The notes: generated from the letters alone by a model not told the origin. Shown: positions 10,504 to 19,038, numbered from the stretch's first letter. The stretch is 21,649 nucleotides of DNA from Amanita rubescens (GCA_015039365.1 WION01000748.1:1-21649); one strand, 5' to 3'. Program-made: numbers and translations.

Positions 10504-11201
10504 CTATTGAATAATGCATCCCAATCCCTTGCGTTTGCTGCGTAAGCTTTGAAAAATCTTTCCAAAATGGACCTTGCAATTCGTTTTGCACTGAGAATGG
10601 TAAGTAGGTAGAATCTCAGGCTGATCATACTCGTAGGGCTGGAATTTGACGCTGCCATCATGCCATTCGACGCCCCCAAAATCGCAATGATTGCAACGAT
10701 ATTCGCATATAATGTTGAAGAATTCATCTGGTTTCCATTTCTTGTTCTGAATGAGATCCAGCACGTTGAGAAAGATGACATTCACACTCACGTCATCAGG
10801 CATACCCTGCGTGGCCTCCTGCGCCGCCCTAGTTACGAGCTCCGTGATTGGGTTTTCGCAATCGCCCATACACTTTGCTTCACCTTTCCAGTCCTTGCCA
10901 GGGGGCCACTCTCTACTATGCCACATTATACCCCCACAATTAGGATTCGTGCAACGATCAAAGCAGAGCTCATAGGAGAAAGAAGCTATCTTTCATCCCC
11001 AGTCAGAGGTCGTCGTCTTGGGCTATATCAACACTGAGAGATACTTACTTCAGCTTGAGTTATTCGACGCCTCAGGATACTCATTTTGACCCGACCGGTT
11101 GCAAAGTCCAGCGCACCTTCTGTGGTATAGATAGAGAAAAAGAAACAAACGAAGAGGAGGACGAGGTGAACGCCAGAAGGGCACGTAGAAGAAAGCCGCA
11201 T
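10504..11201 (-). CDS. Small secreted cysteine-rich protein, paralogue A
   Basis: Exons 11049-11201, 10792-10989 and 10504-10740 give 195 residues. Both introns (59 and 51 bp) are phase 0. Intron 2 has no stop and could be read through; I remove it because the next exon then starts KWKPDEFF, matching KWDPIEFL in paralogue C. Residues 1-29 form a signal peptide with a long hydrophobic core (VHLVLLFVCFFFSIY). The mature part has CX3C pairs in exon 2 (LCFDRCTNPNCGG, KCMGDC) and in exon 3 (ICEYRCNHCDFGG, QCKTNC). The two exons therefore resemble each other. It is the most diverged copy: it has a longer exon 1 and it stops early after GCIIQ. Likely an extracellular disulfide-stabilised protein; function unknown. 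The ATG chosen is the first that gives a clean signal peptide. Confidence 0.72.
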
Positions 11202-12208
11202 GGTATCTGGCAACGTTGGCAAGAATCGCAAGACCTGCTTGGATGGATATCGGGAGTGGTGACTAACACGGTCACTGCCGTTTGCTGCTGGTCGTCTGCC
11301 TAAAATATGCATGAGTATGATCGCTTCACTAAGCCCGGTCCATCAAGAATGTTTCGACATCCGGCAACGCTGAGGCATATAACGGATCAATGGACTGCGG
11401 AACCATTTGTGCTACGACAGTGACATCGCATGCCAACAACATACATGACATCTGCAAGTTGCTTGTGTGAGGGGCGACTTAACATCGTCAAGCGGGTTAT
11501 GAATTGGTGTACTCATCTCGCTGAAGTCGACACAACATGTACTTCCACGATTTCCAGTTTCCAAGATCCCGCGGGTAAGTTCCGATATGCTACGTTTGCG
11601 TCTTGTCATAGACTGAAGAGAGGCGCCTCACCTGAAGCCGGATCATGAACATTGCGGAAGCTGTGCTAGTAGGTACCGGCATATTGCGAAATCGAGTTTA
11701 CCACCCTCGTTCCTCCAGTTACGTCGGCAAGCTAATGCTACACAGCTACTTTATGCGACATAGAATGAGCCGCCAATCAATGACCCTTGTCAAAAATTGG
11801 CCTCGAAGCCAAGCTGCTTCCGCCATTCATATTACATGCGATTGATACCATGATGGTTAGTGCGCGCACAGCAGTGCCAGTCGGACTCCTCGGAGATGTT
11901 GACCAGTGTTGGCCGTATACGTAACAGCAACCGAGGAGAAATCTTACTATACCAACATGACCGGGACTTGGAGGACCCATGTGAGAGGAATCGGTGAGTT
12001 CGTCAAATTTTGAATATCACGTTCGAGTACAATCAGCGAAGCAGAATCAACCCTGGACTGGGTTCAAGTCTCTGTGCAAATTTACTTCCCGACTACCATT
12101 CATTTAGTTTCGCACTGATGTAATATAATCGACATGCTCGCAAGTGTAAGAGTTGGGTTCTACTCCTCCGAATATCAACGCCCTTGTCTTTCTTTTACCA
12201 AACCGTCA
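11202..12208. other. Segment between paralogues A and B with possible plus-strand gene remains
   Basis: Paralogues B-D start 1.28-1.38 kb apart, but A and B start 2.08 kb apart, so about 0.7-0.8 kb of unrelated sequence lies here. The part next to 11202 resembles the promoter of the relic copies. Further on, plus-strand pieces look coding but do not join into one gene: about 11332-11472 (with DCGTICATT), 11500-11573 before a GTAAGT donor, and 11902-12107. I call no complete gene. Confidence 0.35.
11902..12107 (+). pseudogene. Possible terminal exons of an unidentified plus-strand gene
   Basis: After a CAG at 11901, an open stretch (VTATEEKSYYTNMTGTWRTH...) reaches a GTGAGT donor at 11994. 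A 43-bp intron ends CAG at 12036, and the frame continues for 22 codons (QNQPWTGFKSLCKF...) to TAG at 12105-12107. The splice phases agree. Upstream exons cannot be joined without stops, so it is either a remnant or a gene I failed to assemble. The protein is not recognised. Confidence 0.22.
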
Positions 12209-12540
12209 CAGGCGCTTGGGACTTTTGTGGAGGTTCTTTAACCATTCCGAACGCTCCAGCTTTTGGCCTCTTCCTCCATGCGTAAGTTTTCAAAAAATCT
12301 CGGCAAAATACGGTCCCTGCAATTAGCGTGGTAATCAAAAAAATCGATAGGGCTTCAGCGAGATCCCACGAGGGATTAGGGTATCCTTTGCAAACTAGAG
12401 AAGGGAAAAGTAAGGAGGAAAAAAATTGATGCGGGCTGGTTCAAGTGCACGTAGAGAAGGACAATCTCGTGATATCAGGAGCGTTGTAAGGCCTGCTTGC
12501 ACAGCGGTTGGAAGTGGCAGTAACAAGTGGCAGTCAGTCG
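12209..12540 (-). pseudogene. Relic copy R1 of the secreted-protein family
   Basis: Read on the minus strand, this carries promoter-like sequence homologous to that of the full genes, then a decayed signal-peptide exon. It then jumps directly to the end of exon 3: HANCRDRILPRFFENLRMEE corresponds to HARCRDNCVPHFAKILENVRM of paralogue C. Exon 2 and the first half of exon 3 are missing. The second Cys of the CX3C is lost and the pieces lie in different frames. Confidence 0.6.
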
Positions 12541-12551
12541 TGAGTCGTCGG

Positions 12552-13280
12552 TTAATTGTTTACATTACTACATTGAAGTCGTTCGAGATTACTTCCGGCA
12601 TTTATGATGTGAGGTTCTATATGATCTCTCTGAACAATGCATGACCCCTTGCCCTGTAGCTCCTCCGTGCGTAGTACGTTCTCAAGAATCTTTGCATAAT
12701 GAGGCACACAATTTTCCCTGCACCTTTCATGGTTATCAAAATTCATGACTTTATTATACTGACGAAATTGGGAGAAAAAGCCCAATGGGAAATTGTTGCA
12801 CCGATTGGTGCAGAGGGCACGTATCAATCCATAGGGGGCCCATTCCTTTCGATTTATATGAGTTCTCAATGATACTGGGCCGAATACGTTAAAGGAGACC
12901 TACGCGATGGGGTAGCCGAGAATCCTTCTCTGCATACTCCGCAAGCCGACTAATGCCATCTTGGTGAAATTGGCATTCGTGCATACACGAATCCACATCC
13001 GGCATCACCTCCGTAAAAGGACGCTTTCCCTCATACTTTATACCTCCACAATTCGGATTTGTGCAACGATCATGGCAAAGTGCTTTGATATAAGCCTTTA
13101 ACTTGGGGATTATCGTCAGATGCTTGTTTTTCAAATCCTTGGAGGACAGCTACAGCTCACATCGGAGCGAGTTAAACGAGGCATCCGGTCTCTGATGCCA
13201 ACGTCATCTGGGCCAGGGATCAGAGTGCCTTGTACAAATGTGAAAAGAAAGAGGGTGACGAGGATGAATGTAATGGTCAT
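12552..13280 (-). CDS. Small secreted cysteine-rich protein, paralogue B
   Basis: Exons 13161-13280, 12904-13101 and 12552-12845 give 203 residues; the introns are 59 and 58 bp, both phase 0. Exon 1 encodes a signal peptide (MTITFILVTLFLFTFVQG) and a short linker. Exon 2 holds LCHDRCTNPNCGG and DSCMHEC; exon 3 holds LCTNRCNN and RCRENCVPHYAKILENV, then a tail with two more Cys. That makes 11 cysteines in the mature chain, mostly as CX3C pairs. Exon 3 opens with EWAPYG, the equivalent of KW.P in A and C. The frame is intact throughout. Likely secreted, perhaps an effector-like or cell-surface protein; no named family is recognised. Confidence 0.75.
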
Positions 13281-13610
13281 TCTGGTCCAGTGGTCAGAAC
13301 CGCACGACCTTAAGTATCAAGAGCGTTGGCCTGCGTTGGCCCCTGGGACGGGATGGTCGTTGTCGTCTCGTGTTTCCATCACCATCGTATCACATCAATG
13401 TCAACGGACGGTTGCATCTTGTTACGGGGAATGATTAACTTAGAACCATACAGTATTCTAGATTTGCATCCGAGCATTATATCTGCTTCAGGGTCAAGAC
13501 AACTTCCGAATGGGTTAATGAAAATTTGACTAATCGATGCAGCGGCACGGTGACGGATCTCTACAAGTCCAGCAGCGCGTATATGTGGGACAAGGGATCC
13601 AGGTGACGTG

Positions 13611-13922
13611 CAGGCGCTTGGGACCTCTGTGGAAGTTTTTTAACCATTTGGCTTCGTCCTCCGTGCGTAAGTTTTCAAAAATCTCGGCAGAATATGGCTT
13701 GCAATCCTCCTTGCATGGTGATCCGAAAGGGCTTCGATGAGATTCTACGAGGGATCAGAGTGCCCTTTGCAAATGTGGAGAAGGGAAAACTTAAAAGTGA
13801 CGAGGAAGAAATTGATGCGGGCCGGTTATGCACGTAGAGAAGGAGAATCGCGTAATATCAGGAACGTTGAAAGGTTTGCTTGCACGGTGGATGGAAGTGG
13901 TAGTAACAAGTGTGGTTGCTTG
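13611..13922 (-). pseudogene. Relic copy R2 of the secreted-protein family
   Basis: It has the same architecture as the other relics: a signal-exon remnant (SSSSLLSFPFSTFAKGTLIP resembles TLFLFTFVQGTLIPGP) fused to the end of exon 3 (GSPCKEDCKPYSAEIFENLR resembles RCRENCVPHYAKILENV). Here the CX3C pair is kept, but the signal part and the C-terminal part are in different frames. The middle of the gene is absent, as in R1 and R3. Confidence 0.65.
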
Positions 13923-13958
13923 TAACCGCAGTACGATTGGATGCCTACATTACTACGA

Positions 13959-14661
13959 TTACGTCCGACATTTATGATTAACGTGAGGTCCTATATGGTC
14001 TCCCCTTCGAACAATGCATGTCAGTGAGTCCGACTTCTGCATGCGTACGTTCTCAAGAATCTTTGCAAAATGAGGCACACAATTGTCCCTGCATCTAGCA
14101 TGGTTAGGACGACTCGCGAATTCACTATACTGATGAAATTGGCCAGCCAAACTCGATGCCCAATCTCCCACCAACCCCCACCGGTAATCGTTGCACCGAT
14201 GGACGCAGACCTCACGTAAGAATTCAATGGGATCCCATTTCTTTCAATTTATATGTGAGTTTTCTAGGCTAAATACGTTAAAGGAGACTTACGTCATTGG
14301 GCCGCCTAGCAAGCCTCTGTTCAAGGTCCACCTGGAAACTAAGGCCTCGGTGGTCAAATTGACATAGGTTTACACACGAATCCACATCCCCCACCACCAC
14401 CGCAAAGGGACGTTTTCCCTCATACTTTATACCTCCACAGTCTGGATTTGTGCAACGATCATGACAGAGCGCTTTGATAAATGCCTCTAACTTGGGGATT
14501 ATCGTCAGATGCTCGCTCCTTGGAGGACCGCTTTAGCTCACCTCGGAGCTAGTTAAAGGAGGCGTCAGGGCGCTGTGTTTAACGTCGGTTGGGCCAGGGA
14601 TCAGATTGCCCCGTACAAATGTGAAAAGAAAGAGGGTGACGAGGATGAAGGTAATGGTCAT
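13959..14661 (-). CDS. Small secreted cysteine-rich protein, paralogue C
   Basis: Exons 14542-14661, 14293-14490 and 13959-14240 give 199 residues; the introns are 51 and 52 bp, phase 0, with a CTGAC branch-like site in intron 1. The signal peptide is MTITFILVTLFLFTFVRG. An in-frame ATG lies 99 nt further upstream, but only the ATG at 14661 puts the hydrophobic core at the N-terminus. Exon 2: LCHDRCTNPDCGG and DSCVNLC. Exon 3: KWDPIEFL, VCVHRCND, RCRDNCVPHFAKILENV, TCIV and a final KCRT. It has 11 mature cysteines. The gene is intact and is the best template for the family. Confidence 0.77.
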
Positions 14662-14928
14662 TCTGGTCGAGTGGTATGGGAACCGCACGGCCTTAAGTAT
14701 CAAGAGCGTTGACCCTGGGATGGGATGGTCCTTGTCGTCTGATGTGCCCATCACCATCATATCCGAATCATCAACGGCAACGGACGTTTGCGTCTGGGAA
14801 TTAACTATATATTCTAGATTTGCATCCGAGAGTTATATCTGCTTCACGAGATAACTTCATGGCGATGCAGCGGCACGGTGACTACGAGTCCAGCAGCGCT
14901 TATATGTGAGACAAGGGGTCCAGACGTA

Positions 14929-15205
14929 CAGGCGCTTGGGACCTTTGTGGAAGTTGTTTAATCATTCCAAACGCTTCGGCTTTTTGGCTTCCTTCTCCAT
15001 GCGTAAGTTTTCAAAAAGCGTGGTAATCAAAAAAAAATCCGATAGGGCTTCAGTGGGATCCTACGAGGGATCAAGGTACCCTCTGGTACCCTTTGCAAAT
15101 TAGAGAAGGGAAAAGTGACGCGGGCCGGTTGCGCACGTAGAGAAGGAGAATCGCGTGATATCAGGAGCGTTGAAAGGTTTGCTTGCACGGTGGATGGAAG
15201 TGTGT
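14929..15205 (-). pseudogene. Relic copy R3 of the secreted-protein family
   Basis: A signal-exon remnant (FPFSNLQRVPEGTLIPRRI) is followed by a short piece of the exon 3 end (FENLRMEKEAKKP). It is more eroded than R2: the stretch that encoded the last CX3C pair is deleted. It lies just downstream of paralogue D on the minus strand, as R2 does for C and R1 for B. Confidence 0.55.
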
Positions 15206-15240
15206 AACCGCAGTATGATTGGATGCCTACATTACTACGA

Positions 15241-15942
15241 TTACGTCCGACATTTATGATTAACGTGAGGTCCCATATGGTCTCCCCTTCGAACAATGCA
15301 TGCAGGTGAGTCCGACTCCTTCTTTATGCGTACGCTCTCAAGAATCTTTGCAAAATGAGGCATACAATTTTCCCTGCATTTAGCATGGTTAGAACGACTC
15401 GTGACTTCTTCATACTGGCAAAATTGGGCCTCAAAAATCAACATCCGATCTCCCACCAACCCCCACCGGTAATAGTTGCACCGAGCGGCGCAAATCTGAC
15501 GTAAAAATACATAGGGGTCCCATTCCTTTCAATTTATATGAGTTACTGGGCTGGATACGTTAAAGGATACTTACGCCATGGGACCGCCTAGCAAGCCTCT
15601 CTTCAAGGCCCACTTTCTGACTAAGGCCTTGAAGTCGGTTGAATTGACAATTGTCTACACACGAATCCACATCCCCCACCACCACCGCAAAGGGACGTTC
15701 TCCCTCATACTTTATACCTCCACAATCCGGATTTGTGCAACGATCATGACAGAGCGCTTTGATAAAACTAACTTGGGGATTATCGTCAGATGCTCGCTCC
15801 TTGGAGGACCGCTTTAGCTCACCTCAGAGCTACTTAAAGGAGGCGTCAGGACGCTGCGTTTAACGTCGGTTGGGCCAGGGATTAGATTTCCCTGTACAAA
15901 TGTGAAAAGAAAGAGGGTGACGAGGATGAATGTAATGGTCAT
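15241..15942 (-). CDS. Small secreted cysteine-rich protein, paralogue D (exon 2 start altered)
   Basis: The signal peptide (MTITFILVTLFLFTFVQG), exon 2 (LCHDRCTNPDCGG, DSCVDNC) and exon 3 (EWDPYVFL, ICAARCNY, KCRENCMPHFAKILESV, ACIV, KCRT) match paralogue C. Exon 2 is 15575-15771 and exon 3 is 15241-15525; the second intron is 49 bp. A 4-nt deletion just after the acceptor of intron 1 breaks the frame if the usual donor (after 15823) is used. A G found only in this copy creates an upstream GT donor at 15833. Splicing there gives exon 1 15834-15942 (phase 1), restores the frame and yields 196 residues. Either the gene has escaped by a new splice site or it is a fresh pseudogene. Confidence 0.65.
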
Positions 15943-16379
15943 TCTGGTCGAGTGGTCAGAACCGCACGACCTTAAGTATCAAGAGCGTTGGCCTGCGTTG
16001 GCCCCTGGGATGGGATGGTCGTTGTCGTCTCATGTTCCCATCACCATCTATATCGCCATCAACAGCAACGATCGATGGATGTCACGGAAGTGGGACTCTG
16101 AATTGGAGCTGGTTTAAGTTTTTGCTGAGGCTGCAAAGGTGAGACTCGGAGATTTATGTTTGTATTTATTTTGGATTTTATTTCGGCCCAAAGACCGTCG
16201 ATGTTATCACAAGCACGAGTTGGATTTGTACTACTATTCTACCGTCACTACTATCATAACTACACACACGAAATATCGCGCGAGGTACAAGAACACATGG
16301 TCGATGCATCAAAAGCAGTATACAGCCGAGATGATAGACGATTCGTCGTGGGAACCCAGGATGAGACAGAGAGGAGAGG
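15943..16379. other. Promoter of paralogue D and 3' flank of CHS7
   Basis: The first 100 bp are nearly identical to the promoter of paralogue B. The remainder, up to the CHS7 stop, has only overlapping short plus frames with no motif; I read them as chance frames. Confidence 0.5.
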
Positions 16380-17631
16380 TTAATTGAAATACGTTTCGTC
16401 CTCCCATGCACCTGCGTCGGATTTAATCAAAACCGGAAAAGGGAAAAAAAAAGAAACCAAGACGCACTTTCCGTTATACTTCTCCAAGCGAGATACAACA
16501 TACCCACAGCAGCTGTCTCCAAAATAGTGGCTACAAACGACCCATCAGTCTTGCCATTAGCACCTTTACATATCACTCGATTGAGTAAAAAATAGTCCAA
16601 TTGGGAAAGCACGAATAGAGCCGCAGCGAGGAGGTAAAAAAACATGGGTCGAGTTTCTTGCAGGACAGTAAGGACGATGTACGTCATGATAACCAGATAT
16701 AGAAAGGTCGCACTGAAAATAGAGCGTGTGCGTGAGCGTTCAAAAAGTTCATTATTCCATATTGGGACCGCGGTGCACGGACCCTGAACAATGTTATGAT
16801 ATGTACTCACGCTGCGGGCCAGATACTCGTCAAGAAGAACAAGGGTATACTCCGTATTGATTGGACTGGGTTGGAAGGTCCACCAAGGGTTTGAGTTACT
16901 CCCAGAGCAACGTCGAGAGAAATGTAGGTAGTCCCGCATAGAATAGCGATGGTCAACAAGTAAAACGGCTGCGGAAGAATGAGATACGTGTTTGAGAAGT
17001 GAAACGATGGGTGTAACGTACGATAAGGCTACTTGGCGTTCCGTCTTCTACAATTTGAGTGGAGACGATTGCGTTGGCCAGCAACGACCAGAAGAAGGCA
17101 GCTACGAAACCAGCGTGGATCGCTGTGAGGACGACGAGGGATGTTGAACCTTGTTCGAGGAACGAGCCAGTCGTGAGCAGTTGAAAGGGTAGAGTGAGGA
17201 GGTAGAGAATGAGGAAAAAGCGATGCTCGATGCGGCCTAGGGTGAAGGATTTATGTAAATGAAGTGTAGGGGGAGGAAAAGTTTGTTGGGCACGCACCGA
17301 CGGCAGCTTTGCGGCGATTACATAGGTAAATGAGGTAGCTGACAAAGAGGATGCTTATCCCGCATACGACGATGTTGGCGACGTTGCCTATTGAACCATC
17401 GTATCCTACGCGAGGGATTCCACACTGTGGATTGACGCCTACTGGAGCAGATATTGCCGAGCTGGAGAGGCCGGTGAGGGTTTGAGGTGATAAACGGAGA
17501 AGCTTTGGGGGAAAGGAGTTGGTAATAGTAGTCGAGCAAGAGAAAAAGCGCACTTGACGATAGAAAAGATTACACCAAGGGTAACTGGGAGTAGATGAAC
17601 AAAGAGGTTGAAAATCGCCAAAGCGAGTCAT
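16380..17631 (-). CDS. CHS7: Chs7, chitin synthase export chaperone
   Basis: Six exons, 17554-17631, 17298-17502, 17022-17236, 16811-16968, 16468-16712 and 16380-16411, total 933 nt and 310 residues with all phases consistent; the introns are 51, 61, 53, 98 and 56 bp. Chs7 is a multi-pass ER protein needed for exit of chitin synthase from the ER. The family pattern is clear: N-terminal MTRFGDFQPLCSSTPSYPWC, then NPQCGIPRVGYDGSIGNVAN, GSFLEQGSTSLVVLTAIHAG, VEDGTPSSLIPFYLLTIAIL, PLFFLTSIWPAA, and the conserved VICKGANGKTDGSFVATILE before YLAWRSITE. About seven hydrophobic segments are visible. The tiny last exon (AWEDETYFN) restores the acidic C-terminal tail; reading through its intron would give a spurious Phe-rich end. 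The gene is intact. Confidence 0.93.
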
Positions 17632-17640
17632 GGTATATGG

Positions 17641-17696
17641 CTGAAGGGGGGAAGGTTGAAACGAAAAGTTCTGATCAGGAATTAAAAGTAACTTAC
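17641..17696 (-). other. CHS7 5'UTR intron
   Basis: On the minus strand a GTAAGT donor, a CTGATC branch-like site and a pyrimidine-rich run ending TTCAG lie immediately before the start codon, leaving nine bases between acceptor and ATG. The intron is 56 bp. It is probably spliced from the leader; no coding frame is affected. Confidence 0.55.
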
Positions 17697-17891
17697 GTCC
17701 AACCAGTGGGCGAACGGTAGACGGAGACTCGCAGCGATGAGAAGCGGTGCACGTGTGATTGTTCCTTTATAGGGTACAAAAAACTTAACAATGTAATGTA
17801 AAACTAACTAACTCTAATCTATTGTAACGGTATCAGCTTCATTTATGAAAGGTGAGGCTACAAAAGTTGGGTTAACTGCGTTTATTGAATA

Positions 17892-18326
17892 TTAAAAGGA
17901 ACCCGCACGAGAAGGAGATATGGCAGTGAGCGGGCTGTCCTTTCCGACGTGAGGTAGACAACGATCTCGATGTTGTACCTCGACCTGCCAGTCATTCCAG
18001 TCTAGGGTAGCGAGTGCCTCGGCAATGGTAACGCTACGGTTGCGTCCCAAGTTACACCCCAGTCCGACATGGACAAAATTGAGACCATCATCTTCCGCTT
18101 TACGAAGACGTTGGTAAATCTGGATTCTGATGTCGTTAAAGAGTTGTCTGACTGAAGGAAGAGCGAAAAGCCATTCTTGCATATGAATGAGTTGACCTGT
18201 ACGACGAGCTTCTGTTCGAAGATCTTTTGGTGGATTTGGAAGAGGACGAATATCGAAGAGGAGATCTGGTTCTGGTGTTACTAGAGGTCCATTTCGGTGT
18301 CCAAACGTCGTAATGCGTAAAAGCAT
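17892..18326 (-). CDS. Stand-alone RapZ C-terminal-domain protein
   Basis: An intronless ORF of 144 residues. It matches the C-terminal domain of bacterial RapZ/YvcJ proteins: FDIRPLPNP at 24-32, a TG at 43-44, then FVHVGLGCNLGRNRSVTIAE at 84-103, equivalent to the bacterial IGCTGG(K/R)HRSV loop, and VQHRD at 117-121. The N-terminal P-loop NTPase domain of bacterial RapZ is absent. In E. coli this domain binds RNA and glucosamine-6-phosphate; whether the fungal protein does either is unknown. It lies 195 bp before the CHS7 leader on the same strand, and its start codon is only 23 bp from that of MDM35 on the opposite strand. The C-terminus (SPSRAGSF) is short and polar. No signal peptide is seen. 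Confidence 0.75.
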   Translation of the reverse strand: MLLRITTFGHRNGPLVTPEPDLLFDIRPLPNPPKDLRTEARRTGQLIHMQEWLFALPSVRQLFNDIRIQIYQRLRKAEDDGLNFVHVGLGCNLGRNRSVTIAEALATLDWNDWQVEVQHRDRCLPHVGKDSPLTAISPSRAGSF

Positions 18327-18349
18327 TTGTTTTCTATTGTTTGTAACTC
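18327..18349. promoter_or_regulatory. 23-bp divergent start-to-start gap
   Basis: The ATG of the RapZ-domain gene (minus, 18326) and the ATG of MDM35 (plus, 18350) are separated by 23 bp. The gap is T-rich on the plus strand. Each promoter must therefore lie inside the other coding region, or one gene uses a different start. Confidence 0.6.
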
Positions 18350-18695
18350 ATGGCTGACAGTCTCAAACCAAAATGTACACCACTAAAGCGAGAATATGAC
18401 GCTTGCTTTAATTCTTGGTTCGAGGGTTATCTTGAACCAACAGTACCACCAGACCAACGAGTTGCTTTTTCAAAGCAAAAAGCTGACGAATTCCAGGCAA
18501 AATGTGGAAAGGTCTGGGAACAATATCGTCAATGTGTCCAGGTTTGTGTATTGTTCCTATCCACCAATCGTAATCTCAAACTAGACACAGGATGCAGTTA
18601 AAGAAAAACGCTTGGATAACCTATTAGCCCAAGCTCGCGAAGAATATCCCTTGACCACTCCACCTCCACCTCCACCCCAAACTCCTCCATCGTAG
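18350..18695 (+). CDS. MDM35: Mdm35/TRIAP1-like twin CX9C protein
   Basis: Exons 18350-18541 and 18591-18695, split by a 49-bp phase-0 intron, give 98 residues. Two CX9C motifs, CTPLKREYDAC and CGKVWEQYRQC, form the helical hairpin of a Mia40 substrate of the mitochondrial intermembrane space. The stretch ACFNSWFEGYLEP and the DNLLAQAREEYPL tail match Mdm35. The family partners the Ups1/Ups2 (PRELI) lipid-transfer proteins, which move phosphatidic acid or phosphatidylserine between the mitochondrial membranes. The C-terminus is a proline run. The intron has a weak donor (GTTTGT); reading through it would end the protein within 20 codons. The gene is intact. Confidence 0.92.
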
Positions 18696-19038
18696 TAGAG
18701 TTACACAACTGTACAATACATTCTACCCTTTTTTTGGTCTTTTTGCTCTCAACAAACAAAACCCTCCGCTTCACTAGTACATTGACGTTAGAAACCCATA
18801 TGGACGACGACAACGACGATCCACTCACCAACTGGATCATATTTCACCGCTGACAACTTGGGACCTATCCGTAATCTCTGCGTGGAATAAAAAACCCAGT
18901 TTGAGCAGTCGATATTAGGCGAACGATGAGTGTTCTGCAATTTTCAGTAAATATCAAACTAGGAGTTTTTACAAGGACATACCGAGCCTTGGTTTTACCC
19001 GCCATGTGGAAGAAATCGGACTCGTGTCACATTGTCAC
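18696..19038. other. Intergenic, MDM35 to methyltransferase
   Basis: This has the 3' flank of MDM35 and the promoter of the methyltransferase. Small frames on both strands carry no motif. No repeat or RNA gene is seen. Confidence 0.5.

Larger units (their letters stand above)
12209..16040. repeat. Tandem repeat of about 1.3-1.4 kb, three units
   Basis: Three head-to-tail units begin at 12209, 13611 and 14929 with the same block (CAGGCGCTTGGGAC...). Each contains, in plus coordinates, a relic copy, then a full secreted-protein gene, then its promoter and a spacer. The first two spacers also share blocks such as ATTCTAGATTTGCATCCGAG (13453 and 14811) and a CAGCGGCACGGTGAC block (about 13541 and 14870). 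The starts are 1402 and 1318 bp apart. The last unit fades out after its promoter at about 16040. Unequal crossing-over is the likely origin. Confidence 0.85.

Noticed and set aside
10338..10781. 147-codon minus ORF overlapping paralogue A
   Set aside because: It is in a different frame from the conserved CX3C exon 3, lacks family similarity, and extends past the paralogue A stop only because that frame happens to be open.
11332..11648. Hydrophobin-like gene on the plus strand (Cys-containing pieces)
   Set aside because: The Cys spacing lacks the CC doublets of hydrophobins, and the pieces cannot be joined without stops.
12209..16040. CRISPR-like or satellite interpretation of the repeats
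   Set aside because: The units are more than 1.3 kb, contain genes with introns, and diverge as duplicated genes do.
15902..16117. Plus ORF with a Lys/Arg-rich start, recurring over each secreted-protein gene (also 13120-13434, 14606-14854)
   Set aside because: It is the antisense of the signal-peptide exon. It recurs only because the repeat recurs, and it shows no splice or domain support.
16427..16467. CHS7 ending in a Phe-rich tail
   Set aside because: That tail is the translation of a pyrimidine-rich intron; splicing to 16411 gives the acidic C-terminus expected for the family.
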